64,000 nt of DNA from Symploca sp. SIO1C2 (GTDB taxonomy: Bacteria > Cyanobacteriota > Cyanobacteriia > Cyanobacteriales > Coleofasciculaceae). Below, in pieces: positions 10,564 through 22,478 of this stretch; positions within the stretch are counted from its first letter, which is position 1; each line of letters begins with the position of its first letter. The translations under genes were made by a program, and so were the position numbers. The notes beneath the pieces were generated by a model. That model ran no database searches, was not told the origin of the DNA, and worked only from the letters and a program-made list of their open reading frames with translations. The stretch lies in contig JAAHFP010000023.1 of NCBI GenBank assembly GCA_010672925.1, forward strand, positions 22,584-86,583. The letters are read 5' to 3'.

Positions 10564-11068
10564 AATAGTATTAAAATCTCCTCAAAAATTTAATTGTTCT
10601 AAGTAGATGCTCGAATGAGTAGACAATTGAGAAATTAATTTCAACCATCCTGGTATTATAATTTGGACAAAATTAATTGTTTTATCTTAATTAGTCTATT
10701 TATTGTTTCTATATTGATTTATTTAAGCCAATTTCGTCAATAATAAAAGTAGGGTTATCAAGTTGTAAAGTTCGGATAAAGATAATAATTTATATTTTGC
10801 AGCTGCATTTTTAATGTAATTATTCAAGTACTAAAGATTATATTTTAAACAAAAATAATTATCTAAATATTAGGCAATTATTTGCGCATTAATTGATGAT
10901 AAAAAAAAAATTATAGCAGTCGCCAGGGCGGTTAAGACATTCTCAGGTAAGTTAACAAGGGGCTTAAGCCCCTTGTCTCAACGGCCTCTTGTCCTAATCG
11001 CCTTGACAGTCCCCCAGAATTGGGGGATTTAGGGGGCATGACAGGCAAGATGCCTGTTCCACAAGACA
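10564..11068. other. Intergenic: tpsA2 promoter region and repeat remnants
   Basis: No gene is seen in these 505 bp. On the minus strand a perfect TATAAT lies at 10660-10655, which would give a leader of about 85 nt before tpsA2. A repeat of the TATAGCAGTCGCC family starts at 10912 and loses its right end near 11006. It runs into another dispersed repeat, CCCCCAGAATTGGGGGATTT, which recurs at 13745 inside the TPR-CHAT gene and, altered, at 23226. Confidence 0.5.
10912..11006 (+). mobile_element. MITE-like repeat family 2, right end damaged
   Basis: The left end TATAGCAGTCGCCAGGGCGG and the central palindrome AAGGGGCTTAAGCCCCTT match the copies at 46248, 46501 and 48135. The right inverted end is cut short. 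Confidence 0.7.
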
Positions 11069-14032
11069 TTACAACCAGCTTCCTACTAGAACATAGGGAG
11101 CCCAGAAAAGAGGAGATTGGAACTGGGGGTCTTGTAACATTGCCTTTTGTGCTTGTTGTAGGGCTTCAGCACGAGAAACCTTAGGCTGTCCTAAGTTCTG
11201 GTAAAATTGTTCAGTGAAGGCAATGCTGGATTGATCATCCAAACTCCAAAGAGACGCGATCGCACTCCTTGCTCCAGCCTGGATAGCAGTCCCGGCAATT
11301 CCCAGTACTGCTCGATTGTTGCCCGTCGCGGTTCGGCAGGCACTGAGGATCAGTAATTCAATTCCTCGGTCTGTTGCTGAATCTTGGCTGCGAAATAACT
11401 TGCTAAATTCGTCTAAGGGTATCTTACCGTCTGCGGCAAGAATGTAGGTCTCTTCTGGGTTATCCCCAAATTGACCGTGAGTTGCTAGGTGTACAATATC
11501 GAAACTGGAGCGCTCAAGTTCTTCCTCTAAAGCTGTTTTGGTGAAATATTGGTCACGGATAAAGGTGGTGGGAACGCCTATGGATCCTATTTTGTCTAAC
11601 TCAGGATTGGCATTGGCTAATACAGCGAAATCACCAATGCCTGAGGGAGGTTCAGTGAGACTGGTTGCCAGTACATTCATACTAGCACGACTCAGGGGAA
11701 TAGGGTCTCGGACGTTTAAGCCCAAAAGCAAGGTTGTTGCATAGTTTTCGACTAAATACTGTTTCCCGTCATAAAGCGCTGCCATGGGAATATTTCGCAA
11801 AGGGCCATCCAGAACAAAGATGAGGGTTTGAATATTGTAGCGTTCGAGGTCGGATTGTGCAGGTTTAATTAACCAATCGTAGATGATTTTCCCTTCCTCT
11901 TTAGCGAAAAAAGATACAGAATCTTGTAAATTGCTGCGGAAACTTTTTAGGGTACTTTCCACCTTTGAGCGAGATAGCTTAGTAGATGGATAATGAATTA
12001 GAGTTTCGTTGCCAGGTAACTTGAGGATAACTTCGAGACGGTCTTCCAAAAGAATCGGATAGAGGACAGCAGCAGTTGCATCTTTTTGCTCAATTACGCG
12101 GTCAACTTGTATAGTTGAATCTAAACAAGCAGACTGAAAGAAGTTTTCCAATTCTGCTACCTGTAGTGCTTCCATCACCTGACGTGCTTGTTCCAGGTTT
12201 TTTTGGCTGGTTTCGGTGCTTCCTTGACGTGCTTGTTTCAGGTTTTTTTGTCCAGGTTCAACACTTCCCTGAGGTTGCAGGAGCAAGTCTACAAGTTCCC
12301 GATAGATGGGTTCAACTTCATCTCGGAAGGTAAATTTAATATCGGGGTTGGCAGCGACTAAGTCTTTTCTGAGGAATTTTAGACTGTTATAGGCCCCGGA
12401 GTAGGCGATAATTGCTTCTTGCTGTTGACCCCGTTTTTTTAATAGTTGTCCCAGCTGCCACTGCCAGCGATAAGCAATTTCCGGAGCATTATGGGCTTGT
12501 ACTAAAGCTTGTCGGGTAAGGTTTTCTGCTATCTGCCATCGTTTGGCTTGTTGGTAGACTTGTCCCAGGTAACCGAGGGCATAAGATTCTGCTACAGTAT
12601 CTTCTAGGCGTTGCGCTTGCTGCTGGGCATGAGCTAAAAGCTGAGCAATTTCTTTTAGAGATATGATCTCAGACTTCGATGAACTTGCTTTGACAACGTA
12701 GGATAAAAATGTCCCTGTCTCCCCATCTCCCCATCTTGCCGTCCCCGTGTCCCCGCGTCCCCGCGTCCCCGCGTCTATTCCCCGTTGAGCTTGATATTGT
12801 TCGAGGAGGGTTTGGGCAAAGTGAATTTGGTCATAGATGGCAGGACGAGTAGTGGGAAGTTGCTTGACTAATGCTTGGAGTTGGGTAACTGTTGCCATTA
12901 CTTCTTCTAAACCTTTAGTTTCTAGCAACAGGTCGAGTTGATTGACATATGCTTTAAACTGTGCATTGGGAGAGGTCGCCTGAGTAGCAGCTTCTTGATA
13001 GTATTGGATAGCCTGTTCCTTGTCCCCTTGGGAACGAGCGGTGTTACCTAGACCCAGCAAAGCGGCACTGATATCTTCCGGGGAGTTGAGAGTACGGGCA
13101 ATCTTGAGGCTGGTTTGCAGTGCCTTTTGCGCTTGGTCGAGGCGACTGACGGAACGAAGCAGATTTCCCAAATTAGAGTAAGCGGCAGCTTTGAGGGCAT
13201 CGTCAGGTTGAGTTTTCAAAGTTGTTTGTTCAAGTTGCTCTAGGGTATTGCTAGCACGACGGTATAGCCCTAAAGCCCGCAATGCCAGGGCTTGATTAAT
13301 TTGGCTGCGAATAATGCCAGGTTCATCGGGGATTTGGGTATAGAGTTTGGTGGCTTCTTTCCAAGTGGTGAGAGCAGTTTCGGATTGTCCTTGAGTAAGT
13401 TGCAAAGTCCCTTGGGTATTGAGGGCTTGTGCTTGAGCCTGCAAATGTTCTTGGGTATTGGCAGGGATAGTTTCGATCAACCCCAAGCTTTCCTCGATGG
13501 CTTGATTGGCTTCATCCCACTGTCCCAACTCTTGATGGGCAAGTGCTAGGTTGCTCAAGGTCATTGCCTGGTTGAGGAGTTCTCCTTGATTGGCATAGGC
13601 AGTCGCGGCTTGTTGCCAAGCTTCTAGGGCAGCGGTAAATTGTCCGGTTTGATAGAGGGTATTGCCTTGTTCAAAGAGATGGAAGGCACTGATTTCTTTG
13701 CCCCCTAAATCCCCATCTATAAAGTAGCGAAGCATCCGCTGATTCCCCCAGAATTGGGGGCTAGGGGGCGGGGGATTTTGAGTATCGGGTTTGAGTGAGT
13801 GAAATGTTGGGTCAAATTTCCATTCTCCCCGTCTCCCCGTCTCCCCGTCTCCCCGTCTCCCCGTCCCTGCGTCTATTTCCACAGTTGGTATCAGGTTATC
13901 TGTCTTGGGGACAAGGGCAGCAGCGGGAGTCCAGTCTAGGTAAAGCTTCAGAAGGGTTAGGCTTAGGCCAAAGCCAAAGTAACACAGGAATTTGAGAAGT
14001 TGGGGATGGGGTCTTATTTGTTGTTTAGACAT
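11069..14032 (-). CDS. TPR-CHAT protein (caspase-like peptidase domain)
   Basis: This 987-residue protein has an N-terminal hydrophobic segment (about residues 11-40), TPR units over roughly 115-600, and a C-terminal CHAT domain (about 680-987). The CHAT catalytic pair is visible as His852 in VHLATHG and Cys899 in LSACRTA, so the clan-CD peptidase site looks intact. CHAT proteases often sit beside TpsA-type exoproteins in cyanobacteria; here the gene is between tpsA2 and tpsA3 on the same strand. Processing or surveillance of those proteins is an inference. The protein has absorbed intergenic repeats in frame: residues around 50-95 (RRGDGETGRRG, then NPPPPSPQFWGNQ) and a second GRGDTGTARWGDGETG patch encoded at about 12708-12783. 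A tandem duplication (QKNLKQARQGSTET / QKNLEQARQ) lies in the linker before CHAT. Confidence 0.92.
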   Translation of the reverse strand: MSKQQIRPHPQLLKFLCYFGFGLSLTLLKLYLDWTPAAALVPKTDNLIPTVEIDAGTGRRGDGETGRRGEWKFDPTFHSLKPDTQNPPPPSPQFWGNQRMLRYFIDGDLGGKEISAFHLFEQGNTLYQTGQFTAALEAWQQAATAYANQGELLNQAMTLSNLALAHQELGQWDEANQAIEESLGLIETIPANTQEHLQAQAQALNTQGTLQLTQGQSETALTTWKEATKLYTQIPDEPGIIRSQINQALALRALGLYRRASNTLEQLEQTTLKTQPDDALKAAAYSNLGNLLRSVSRLDQAQKALQTSLKIARTLNSPEDISAALLGLGNTARSQGDKEQAIQYYQEAATQATSPNAQFKAYVNQLDLLLETKGLEEVMATVTQLQALVKQLPTTRPAIYDQIHFAQTLLEQYQAQRGIDAGTRGRGDTGTARWGDGETGTFLSYVVKASSSKSEIISLKEIAQLLAHAQQQAQRLEDTVAESYALGYLGQVYQQAKRWQIAENLTRQALVQAHNAPEIAYRWQWQLGQLLKKRGQQQEAIIAYSGAYNSLKFLRKDLVAANPDIKFTFRDEVEPIYRELVDLLLQPQGSVEPGQKNLKQARQGSTETSQKNLEQARQVMEALQVAELENFFQSACLDSTIQVDRVIEQKDATAAVLYPILLEDRLEVILKLPGNETLIHYPSTKLSRSKVESTLKSFRSNLQDSVSFFAKEEGKIIYDWLIKPAQSDLERYNIQTLIFVLDGPLRNIPMAALYDGKQYLVENYATTLLLGLNVRDPIPLSRASMNVLATSLTEPPSGIGDFAVLANANPELDKIGSIGVPTTFIRDQYFTKTALEEELERSSFDIVHLATHGQFGDNPEETYILAADGKIPLDEFSKLFRSQDSATDRGIELLILSACRTATGNNRAVLGIAGTAIQAGARSAIASLWSLDDQSSIAFTEQFYQNLGQPKVSRAEALQQAQKAMLQDPQFQSPLFWAPYVLVGSWL
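13742..13885. repeat. Intergenic-type repeats inside the TPR-CHAT coding region
   Basis: Two repeat types normally found between genes are translated here. One is CCCCCAGAATTGGGGGCTAG (13745 onward). The other is a CTCCCCGT minisatellite (about 13824-13870) that ends in GCGTCTATT. The same minisatellite type recurs at 12708-12783 and, outside genes, at 50107-50139. Confidence 0.75.
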
Positions 14033-14280
14033 TTTAGCGAAAACTTAGGGAATAAAAACCACAAAGACACAAAGAACACAAAGCAAGATATAGCAAAAGG
14101 CAGAGGGCAGAGGGCAGAGGGCAGTTCGGCTTTGCCGTTGCCGTAGGCTAGGCAGAAGGGAAGAGGTTGACAGGTAAAGGTTTCAGGATTTGGTATTGTC
14201 CTAACCGCCTTGGCGATTGCTATACAAGGAATACTCTTCTTCCTCCTGCCTCCTGCCTCCTGCCTCCTGCCTCCTGCCTT
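14033..14280. other. Intergenic repeats between tpsA3 and the TPR-CHAT gene
   Basis: This gap holds GGCAGAG units (14100-14125), a half-copy of repeat family 2 (14196-14224, ending TTGCTATA), and CTGCCTC minisatellite units just after the tpsA3 stop. The half-copy and its flank (GACAGGTAAAGGTTTCAGG) recur inverted at 23546-23612. Confidence 0.6.
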
Positions 14281-17200
14281 CTAATGCTCATGACAAGATG
14301 GTTGAGATTGCCATGCACCCTGGTTATTGTGGGTTGGAACTTGAGCAGTAAGGAGCACGTTACCTTGTTCATCGATAATCCAGCCTTGGGCTTCTACCAG
14401 GCTTTCGGGAGAAGAAGTCGAATTGGCTGTTGGGTTTTGCTCGATGACTGTAGAATTGACAGGTGTGCCTAAATCTGCGATCGCTCGTTGTGAACTGAGC
14501 ATATCTGTAGGACTAGGGGGCAATCCGTCCCTTCCTGTTACCGTAAATTCATTTCTGCCGCTTCCTGTTGGGGAGCAGGTTTGGTCTAGTTGAGGGGCTA
14601 CGGTGTCTATGGGAAGTTCGCTTAATCCTTGACTAGGGTCAATCGCCAGGGAATTGATGGTGATTTGACCGGAAATACCGAAGTCGGAACTCGCATCTAT
14701 ATCGTTAGTACCATTACCATCAATCGCTTTTCCTTCTTGGATACCGTAGAGACCGAGGTTAGAAGTGATGTCGATACGTCCTCCATTTCCCCCTTCGGCT
14801 TTGGCAATGATATCACTACCATTTTCCCCAGTTGCTGGCAAGGCAACGAAGATACCTTGATCTGAAAGGAGATTAATGGTAATGTTACCGCCGTTGGCCT
14901 CTCCAATTGCTTCGGCAGAAATCAGGCTTTCGTTGCTTAAAAACAGAGCATCGGCTAATTCGAGGTTAATATTGGCACCTTGTTGTGGACCATTACCTCC
15001 GGTGATAGCGGTGAGTTGTCCCCAATTTAAATTCAGGATATTGGCAGTGAGGGAAAGATTACCAGCTTGTCCAGAGGGGCTACTGACGGTTACTTGTGCG
15101 CCGTTTTGGATATTTACCAGAGGGGCGGTAATTTCCACATTGCCAGCACTACCCCCATCCGTGGCTTCTGCGACAATACCGCCACTACCATTTGTTAAAG
15201 TGCCACTCAAGTTAACGGAATCGGAGGCTTTGACGGTAACACTACCGGCCTGACCAGTTTGAGTAGAGGTGGAAATTAAGCTTTCAGTTACCTCTAATGT
15301 ATCTAGTCCTAGTAAGTTAATATCTCCACCCAGGTTTGCCGAAACATTACTAGCTAAGATTTCAGCAGCATTTGCTAAACTCAGTTGAGAGGTATGGAAA
15401 TTAATGCCCCCTGCATTACCTCCTTCCCTTTCGGCTTGGGCTGAAATACGGCTATTGTTGAGGCTGACTGAGGCAGCTGGATTGTCTGCTGGGTTGAGGT
15501 TGATGCTACCAGCTTGACCAGTTTGAGTAGAGGTAGAAATTAAGCTTCTTGCTACCTCTAATTTCTCTAATCCTCGTAAGGTGATGTCTCCACCTTGGTT
15601 AGCGGAAACATTACTGGCTAAGATTTGGGCAGCATTTGCTAGATTCAGTTGAGAGGTATGGAGATTAATGCCCCCTGCATTACCTCCTTCCCCTTCGGCT
15701 TGGGCAGAGATACTGCTATTGTTGAGGGAAACCGAGGCGGCTGGATTACCTGCTGGGTTGAGGTTGATACTACCGGCTTGACCAGTTCTAGTCGATGCTG
15801 AGATACTGCTGTCACTAGTTAAGTTTAAGCTATTGACATTGTTCAAGCTAATATTGGCGGGATTGCTAGAGCCTCCACCATTGGTTTCAGCACTGATGGC
15901 ACCATTATCAAGGTTAACGCGGCTGGCAGTGAGCTTGATATCACCGGCTATACCCTCACCATTGTCACTACTAACGGCAACTTGTGCTCCTTCCTCAATC
16001 GATAATTGTTGGGTATTAATTTCAATGCCGCCTGCGTTACCTCCATTGCTGGCTTCTGCGACAATACCGCCACTACCATCTGTTAGAGTGCCACTCAAGT
16101 TAACTGATTCGGAGGCTCTTACGGTAACATTTCCGGCTTGACCAGTTTGAGTAGAGGTAGAAATTAAGCTTCTTGCTACCTCTAATTTCTCTAGTCCTCG
16201 TAAGTTGATATCTCCACCTTGGTTAGCTGACACGTTACTAGCTAAGATTTGGGCAGCATCTTCTAAACTCAGTTGAGAGGTATGGAAATTAATGCCCCCT
16301 GCATTACCTCCTTCCCTTTCGGCTTGGGCTGAAATACGGCTATTGTTGAGGCTTACTGAGGCAGCTGGATTGTCTGCTTGGTTGAGGTTGATACTACCGG
16401 CTTGACCAGTTATAGTCGATGCTGAGATACTGCTGTCACTAGTTAAGTTTAAGCTATTGACATTGTTCAAGCTAATATTGGCGGGATTGCTAGAGCCTCC
16501 ACCATCGGTTTCAGCACTGATGGCACCATTCATTATTAAGGTTAACGCGGTTGGCACTAAGCTTAATATCACCGGCGATACCTGAGCCATTGTCACTACT
16601 AACGGCTACTTGTGCTCCTTGCTCAATGGATAATTGTTGAGTATTAATTTCGATACCGCCTGCATCACCTCCATTGCTGGCTTCTGCAAGGATACCGCCA
16701 CTACCATTTGTTAAGGTTCCACTCAAATTAACTGACTCGGAGGCTCTTACGGTAACATTTCCGGCTTGACCAGTTTGAGTGGAGGTAGAAATTAAGCTTC
16801 TTGCTACCTCTAATTGCTCTAATCCTCGTAAGGTAATGTCTCCACCTTGGTTAGCTGACACGTTACTAGCTAAGATTTGGGCAGTATCTTCTAAACTCAG
16901 TTGAGAGGTATGGAGATTAATACCCCCGGCATTACCTTCTTCCCTTTCGGCTTGGGCAGAGATACTGCTGTTATTTAGGGAAACTGAGGCGGCTGGATTG
17001 CCTGCTTGATTGAGGTTAATACTACCAGCTTGACCAGTTTGAGTGGAAGCTGAGATACTGCTGTCGTTAGTTAAGTTTAAGCTATTGACATTGTTCAAGC
17101 TGATATTGGCGGGATTGCTAGAGCCTCCGCCATCAGTTTCAGCACTGATGTGACCATTATTGAGGTTAACGCCGGTGGCACTAATATCGACATCACCGGC

Positions 17201-20200
17201 AATACCTGAGCCCTTTTTACTACTAACGGCAACTTGTGCTCCTTGTTCAATGGATAATTGTTGGGTATTAATTTCGATACCGCCTGCATCACCTCCATTG
17301 CTGGCTTCTGCGACAATACCGCCACTACCATTGGTTAAGGTTCCACTCAAATTAACCGACTCGGAGGCTCCTACAGTAACATTTCCTGCTTGACCGGTTT
17401 GAGTCGAGGTAGAAATTAAGCTTCTTGCTACCTCTAATTTCTCTAGTCCTCGTAAGTTGATATCTCCACCCTGGTTAGCTGACACGTTACTAGCTAAGAT
17501 TTGGGCAGCAGCTTCTAAACTCAGTTGAGAGGTGTGGAGATTAATACCCCCGGCATTACCTCCTTCCCCTTCGGCTTGGGCGGAGATACTGCTATTGTTG
17601 AGGGAAACTGAGGCGGCTGGATTGCCTGCTTGGTTGAGGTTAATACTACCAGCTTGACCGGTTTTAGTGGATGCTGAGATACTGCTGTTATTCGTCAGGC
17701 TTAAACTATTGACGTTGTTTAGGCTAATATTGGCGGGGTTGCTAATGCCTCCCCTATCAGTTTCAGCATTGATGCGACCATTATTAAGGTTAACGCCGGT
17801 GGCGCTGATTTTGACATCACCAGCGATACCTGAGCCATTGTTACTACTAACGGCAACTTGTGCTCCTTGCTCAATCGATAATTGTTGAGTATTAATTGCG
17901 ACACCGCCTGCATTACCCCCCTGGGTGGCTTCTGCTGATAACTGCCCATTTCCACTTAAGGTCACAGAGTCCCTAGCGTTAACGCTTAAGCTTCCCCCCG
18001 TACCTGTACTAGAGGTGGAAGCTGAGATTTTAGCCCCTTCAGAAAAATTGACTTGCAAGTCATCGCCGCTATGGGGATTGAGGCTCAGATTTCCCGCATT
18101 AGCAACTCCTCGTGTTTCGGCTAAGAGACCAGTTTCAGCACCAAAGAGGTTGAGGGTATTTGCTCTGACGGTAAGATTACCACCGGTTCCTGTATTATCG
18201 GTGGAGGTAGTGGTAGTAGAAACTTGTGTTTTACCGTTAAGATTCAAGGTTGGGGTAGTAATTTCCACATTGCCTGCAATACCTGAGCCACTGGTTTCTG
18301 CTGATAACTGCCCATTACCACTCAAGGTCACAGAGTCGCTAGCGTTAACGGTTAAGCTTCCCCCCGTACCCGTGCCTGAAGTAGAAGCTGAGATTTTGGC
18401 ACCTTCAGTCAAATTGACTTGTATGTCATCGCCGCTATAGGGATTTAGGGTAAGACTACCTGCATTAGCAACTCCTCGTGTTTCAGCTAAGAGACCAGTT
18501 TCAGCATTAGAGAGGTTGAGGGTGTTAGCTCTAACGGTAAGATTGCCACCGGTTCCTGTATTATCAGTAGAGGTAGTGGTGGTGGAAACTTGTGTTCTAT
18601 CGTTAAGATTCAAGGTTGGGGTGGTAATTTCCACATTGCCTGCAATACCTGAGCCACTGGTTTCTGCTGATAACTGCCCATCTCCACTTAAGGTGACAGA
18701 GTTATTGGCATTAACGATTAAGCTTCCCCCCTTACCCGCGCTAGAAGTGGAAGCTGAAATTTGAGCGCTATCCATGACGGAAAGCAAGCCTGTGGTGAGC
18801 TTGATGTTGCCTGCGGTCCCTAAACCGGATGTTTCGGCAAATAATTGGGCTCCATTGCTCAGGTCAATCGTTCCAGCTTCAATCTCAATACTCCCACCAT
18901 TACCAGTTGCACCATTCACAGTTGTGCTGACCGTGCTATTGTCTATTTTCACTTGGTCAGTAACGGTTACATTAATTTCACCTGCATTCCCTGTGCTTTG
19001 ATCTGCATTTCCTGTGCCTGATGTGGTGGCAAATAATTGGGCTCCATTGTTCAAGTCAAGGGTTCTGGCTTCAATATTAATACTCCCACCATTACCAATT
19101 GCCCCTGGATTCACCTCTGTGCTGATAGTGCTATCATCTATTTGCACTTTGTCAGTAATGTTTAAATTAATCTCACCTGCCTGCCCTTTGCCTGTTTTGG
19201 CAAATATTTCTGCTCCACTGCTCAGTTCAAGGGTTTCGGCTGCAATATCAATAGTCCCACCATTACCAGTTGCGTCATCATTCACCGTTGTGGTGATTTT
19301 GCCCTTATTTATTATACGCAGCTCATTAGTTATGTTTAAATCAACTATACCTGCTGTCGCTGAGCCAAAAGTCGTTGTAGTGATTAGGGTGTCATCCAGG
19401 GTTAAGGAAGGAGCGTTGATCTCAATGTCGCCAACTTTGCCATCGTTGGCATCATTACCAATAGTAAGTCTCGCTAAATTCAGTGGATTCTGACTCTCAA
19501 AAGTAATATCTCCAGATTTACCACCTCGGCTAGATTGGGTTGCAATATCTAGGGTTGGAATATCTAGGTTTATAATATCTTGGAGTGATAAATTCTTACG
19601 TCCGTTAGCATTATCACTATTATTAAGGGTAATAGTCTGGGCTTGGACGGTAATATCTCCTGCATCACCAGTTTGACCACTATCCCTCAAATCATTAAAA
19701 TTAATATTATTGAAGTTTCTAGTTGTGGTCACCAGGACACCATTTTCGTTGCCAGTAACGCTAATGTCACCTTGAAGTGCCTGTAAAGTAATATCTCCGG
19801 TATTTCCTGAAATACCCCCTTGATCTGCAATCGATTGGGTTAAGATTCCCCCATCAACAGTGATATTACCATCGGAACTGGTGATTTGAACGCCCCCAGA
19901 ATTCCCCGCCGTTGCCTTAGCAGTGTTGGTAAAAGCAGAGGCATTAATTGCTCCATTAAACAAGTTTGTTAACTCTGATGTGATGGAGATATTTCCTTTA
20001 GCCTCGACGGTAATATTTCCTGCATCACCAGTTTGACCAATACCATTCAAATCATTATTATTATTACTTCTAGTCGTGGTAATAAGGCCACCATTTTCGT
20101 TGCCAGTAACATTAATCTTACCTTTAAGAGCCTGTAAAGTAATATCTCCCGTATTTCCTGAAATACCCCCTTGCTCAGCAGTTGAAGGCGTGAATATTCC

Positions 20201-22318
20201 CCCAGTAACAGTGATATTACCCTCGGAACTGGTGATTTGAACTCCCCCAGAATTTCCCGCCGTTGCGTTGGCAGTGTTGGTAAAAGCAGAGGAATCAATT
20301 GTTCCATTAAATAAGTTTGATAACTCTGATGTGATTGAGATATTTCCCTTAGCCTGGACGGTAATATTTCCTGCATTACCAGTTTGACCAAAATTCTTCA
20401 AATTATTATCATTAGAATTTCCATTATTATTAGAATTTACAGTTGCGGTCACCAGGGCGCCATTGTCGTTGCCAATAACACTAATCTCACCTTGAAGTGC
20501 TTGTAAAGTAATATCTCCCGTATTTCCTGAAATACCTCCGTTATTAGCATTTGAATTATTAAATATTCCCCCATTAACAGTGATATTGCCCTCGGCACTA
20601 GTGAGTTTAACGTTCCCAGTATTCCCCGCCGTTGCGTTGGCATCGTTTGTAAAAGCAGAGGTATTAATTGCTCCGTGCCCCGGGTTTGTTAACTCTGATG
20701 CGATAGAGATATTTCCCTTAGCTAGGACGGTAATATTTCCTCCATTTCCCATATTTCCATTCTGATCAACACCAGCAGGAAAAGTACCTAGGGCGAATGT
20801 TCCCAGATTATCTCCTCCTAATACATCAACTGTCCCTTTAGAGTCCAGGTGGATATTGCCGCCATTTCGACCCGGGTTATAGTTAGGAACCGATATTTGT
20901 TTAACTGTGATATTTCCTTCCAAATTAGGATTAGGCTGATACTGATTGGTTAAGAAAACCCGCCCTCCTTGATTGATTATAGTGCCATCAATGGAAATAT
21001 CGGCACGGTTAGGAGTATTAGTAGAATTAAGATTTATTGGAGTAGGATTGCCTGTAAATCCAGGATTACCAACAGCATTCGTTCCTGCCCTAATATCCAA
21101 CGTCGGTTCATTCTTGCCGTCAATTTCTACTGTTGTCCCATCAGAAAGAGTAACTGTCTCCTGAATTCCATTAGTCGCGTCAGCACCTGTAATCTCGATA
21201 TCCCCTGTAACCTTGACACTTCCCCCAGCAAAAATATGTAGCGATGCTCCTTGATAACTATCAAAACTCACATCTCCATTCGCCCGTATCACCGGATCAT
21301 TTGGACTTAACCAACTCCCAGGATTACTATCCAACTGTTCAATCTGAAAAGTACCCCCACTCCAGTAGTGAGCATCACCGATGATACTATTAGCTGAACG
21401 CAACACCAGATTTCCACCGGAAAATAAGCCACTATCGGGGTGATTCAAGGCAAAAATATCAACTGCCTGATTCCCCTGCACCAACAATTCACCAGCAGCC
21501 TCAGCAATAAAAGGATGATGGGCGCTATCTCGAATCTGTACTGTATCCGTTGCCAACAGGTTTAAATCCCTTCCCGCTTGCAACTGACCCGACAAATCGA
21601 GACGACTTCCTACTAAATTCAGGTCTTGCCCGGTGGTTAAATTCCCCTGATTAACAATTTCTGCTTGAGGCTGAGAATTACCCCACTGTATCCCCGGAGT
21701 GACATTAATCGCCAACAACGGCGGTGCTTCTGGATTAGTAGCACTAAAACTACTCCCATCAGACAAATTAAATCCATTCTCCGTAGAAGCCACCAACGAA
21801 CCCCTCACATCCAACTGAGCATTAGGTCCAAAGACAATACCATTAGGATTAACTAAAAATAAATTGGCATTTCCTAATACTCCCAAGGTTCCTAAAATAT
21901 CTGAGCCCTTATTCCCAGTAACCCGACTCAAGATATTCTCAATACCAGCAGGATTGGCAAAATAAACCTGTTGCCCATCTAAAACATTGAACTCTAGAAA
22001 ACTATGGAATAAGTTTGCTCCTCGCAGTGCTCCCCCCTCAATGCGATCACCTGGACTTCCTTGAATATTTATACCTTCTATAATGTGAGAACCTTCACCT
22101 GGTAAAGTATTATCAGGGATAATTTGAGCAGAAACTGGAGGCAGGAGGAACCCACCCCTAACCCCTCCAAGGAGGGGGACAAGAGGCAGTAACCAGGAGA
22201 GGAGAAAGTTTTTGTAGTGAGCTTTTTTTCCTTTTTTAAGTGGTGGTTGATTAGTGCGGTGCGGCACGAGTAACCTACCCAACAGAAAAATTCCTGCACT
22301 TATTTTGGTGAAATGCAT
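14281..22318 (-). pseudogene. TpsA3, two-partner-secretion exoprotein broken by a 4-bp frameshift
   Basis: The reading frame from 22318 encodes 1935 residues with signal region, TPS domain and repeats, then stops at 16511 after an aberrant NNEWCHQC. The remaining 771 residues continue in another frame from about 16530 to 14281, with the usual C-terminal tail. The break is a tandem copy of AATG (minus strand). Paralogs read AATAATGGTGCC where this gene reads AATAATGAATGGTGCC. Removing four bases joins the parts into a 2677-residue protein. The ribosome binding site is also lost: GATAAG replaces the GAGGAG or GAAGAG of the paralogs. Its type-B module (LLVQGNQAVDIFALNHPDSG, SWLSPNDPVIRANGDVS) is shared with TpsA5. 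It could also be a phase-variable or mis-sequenced gene. Confidence 0.85.
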
Positions 22319-22478
22319 AACAGTATTAAAAACTTATCAAAAATTTAATTGTTCTAAGCAGATAGCCAAAGAAGTAGGGTTTACTGGATAAGTGTGTAAT
22401 ATCAATTCCGGCTACGAGGTACATTGTTTATCCCCCTAAATCCCCCTTGGAAAGGGGGACTTTTATCTGGTGTACTTT

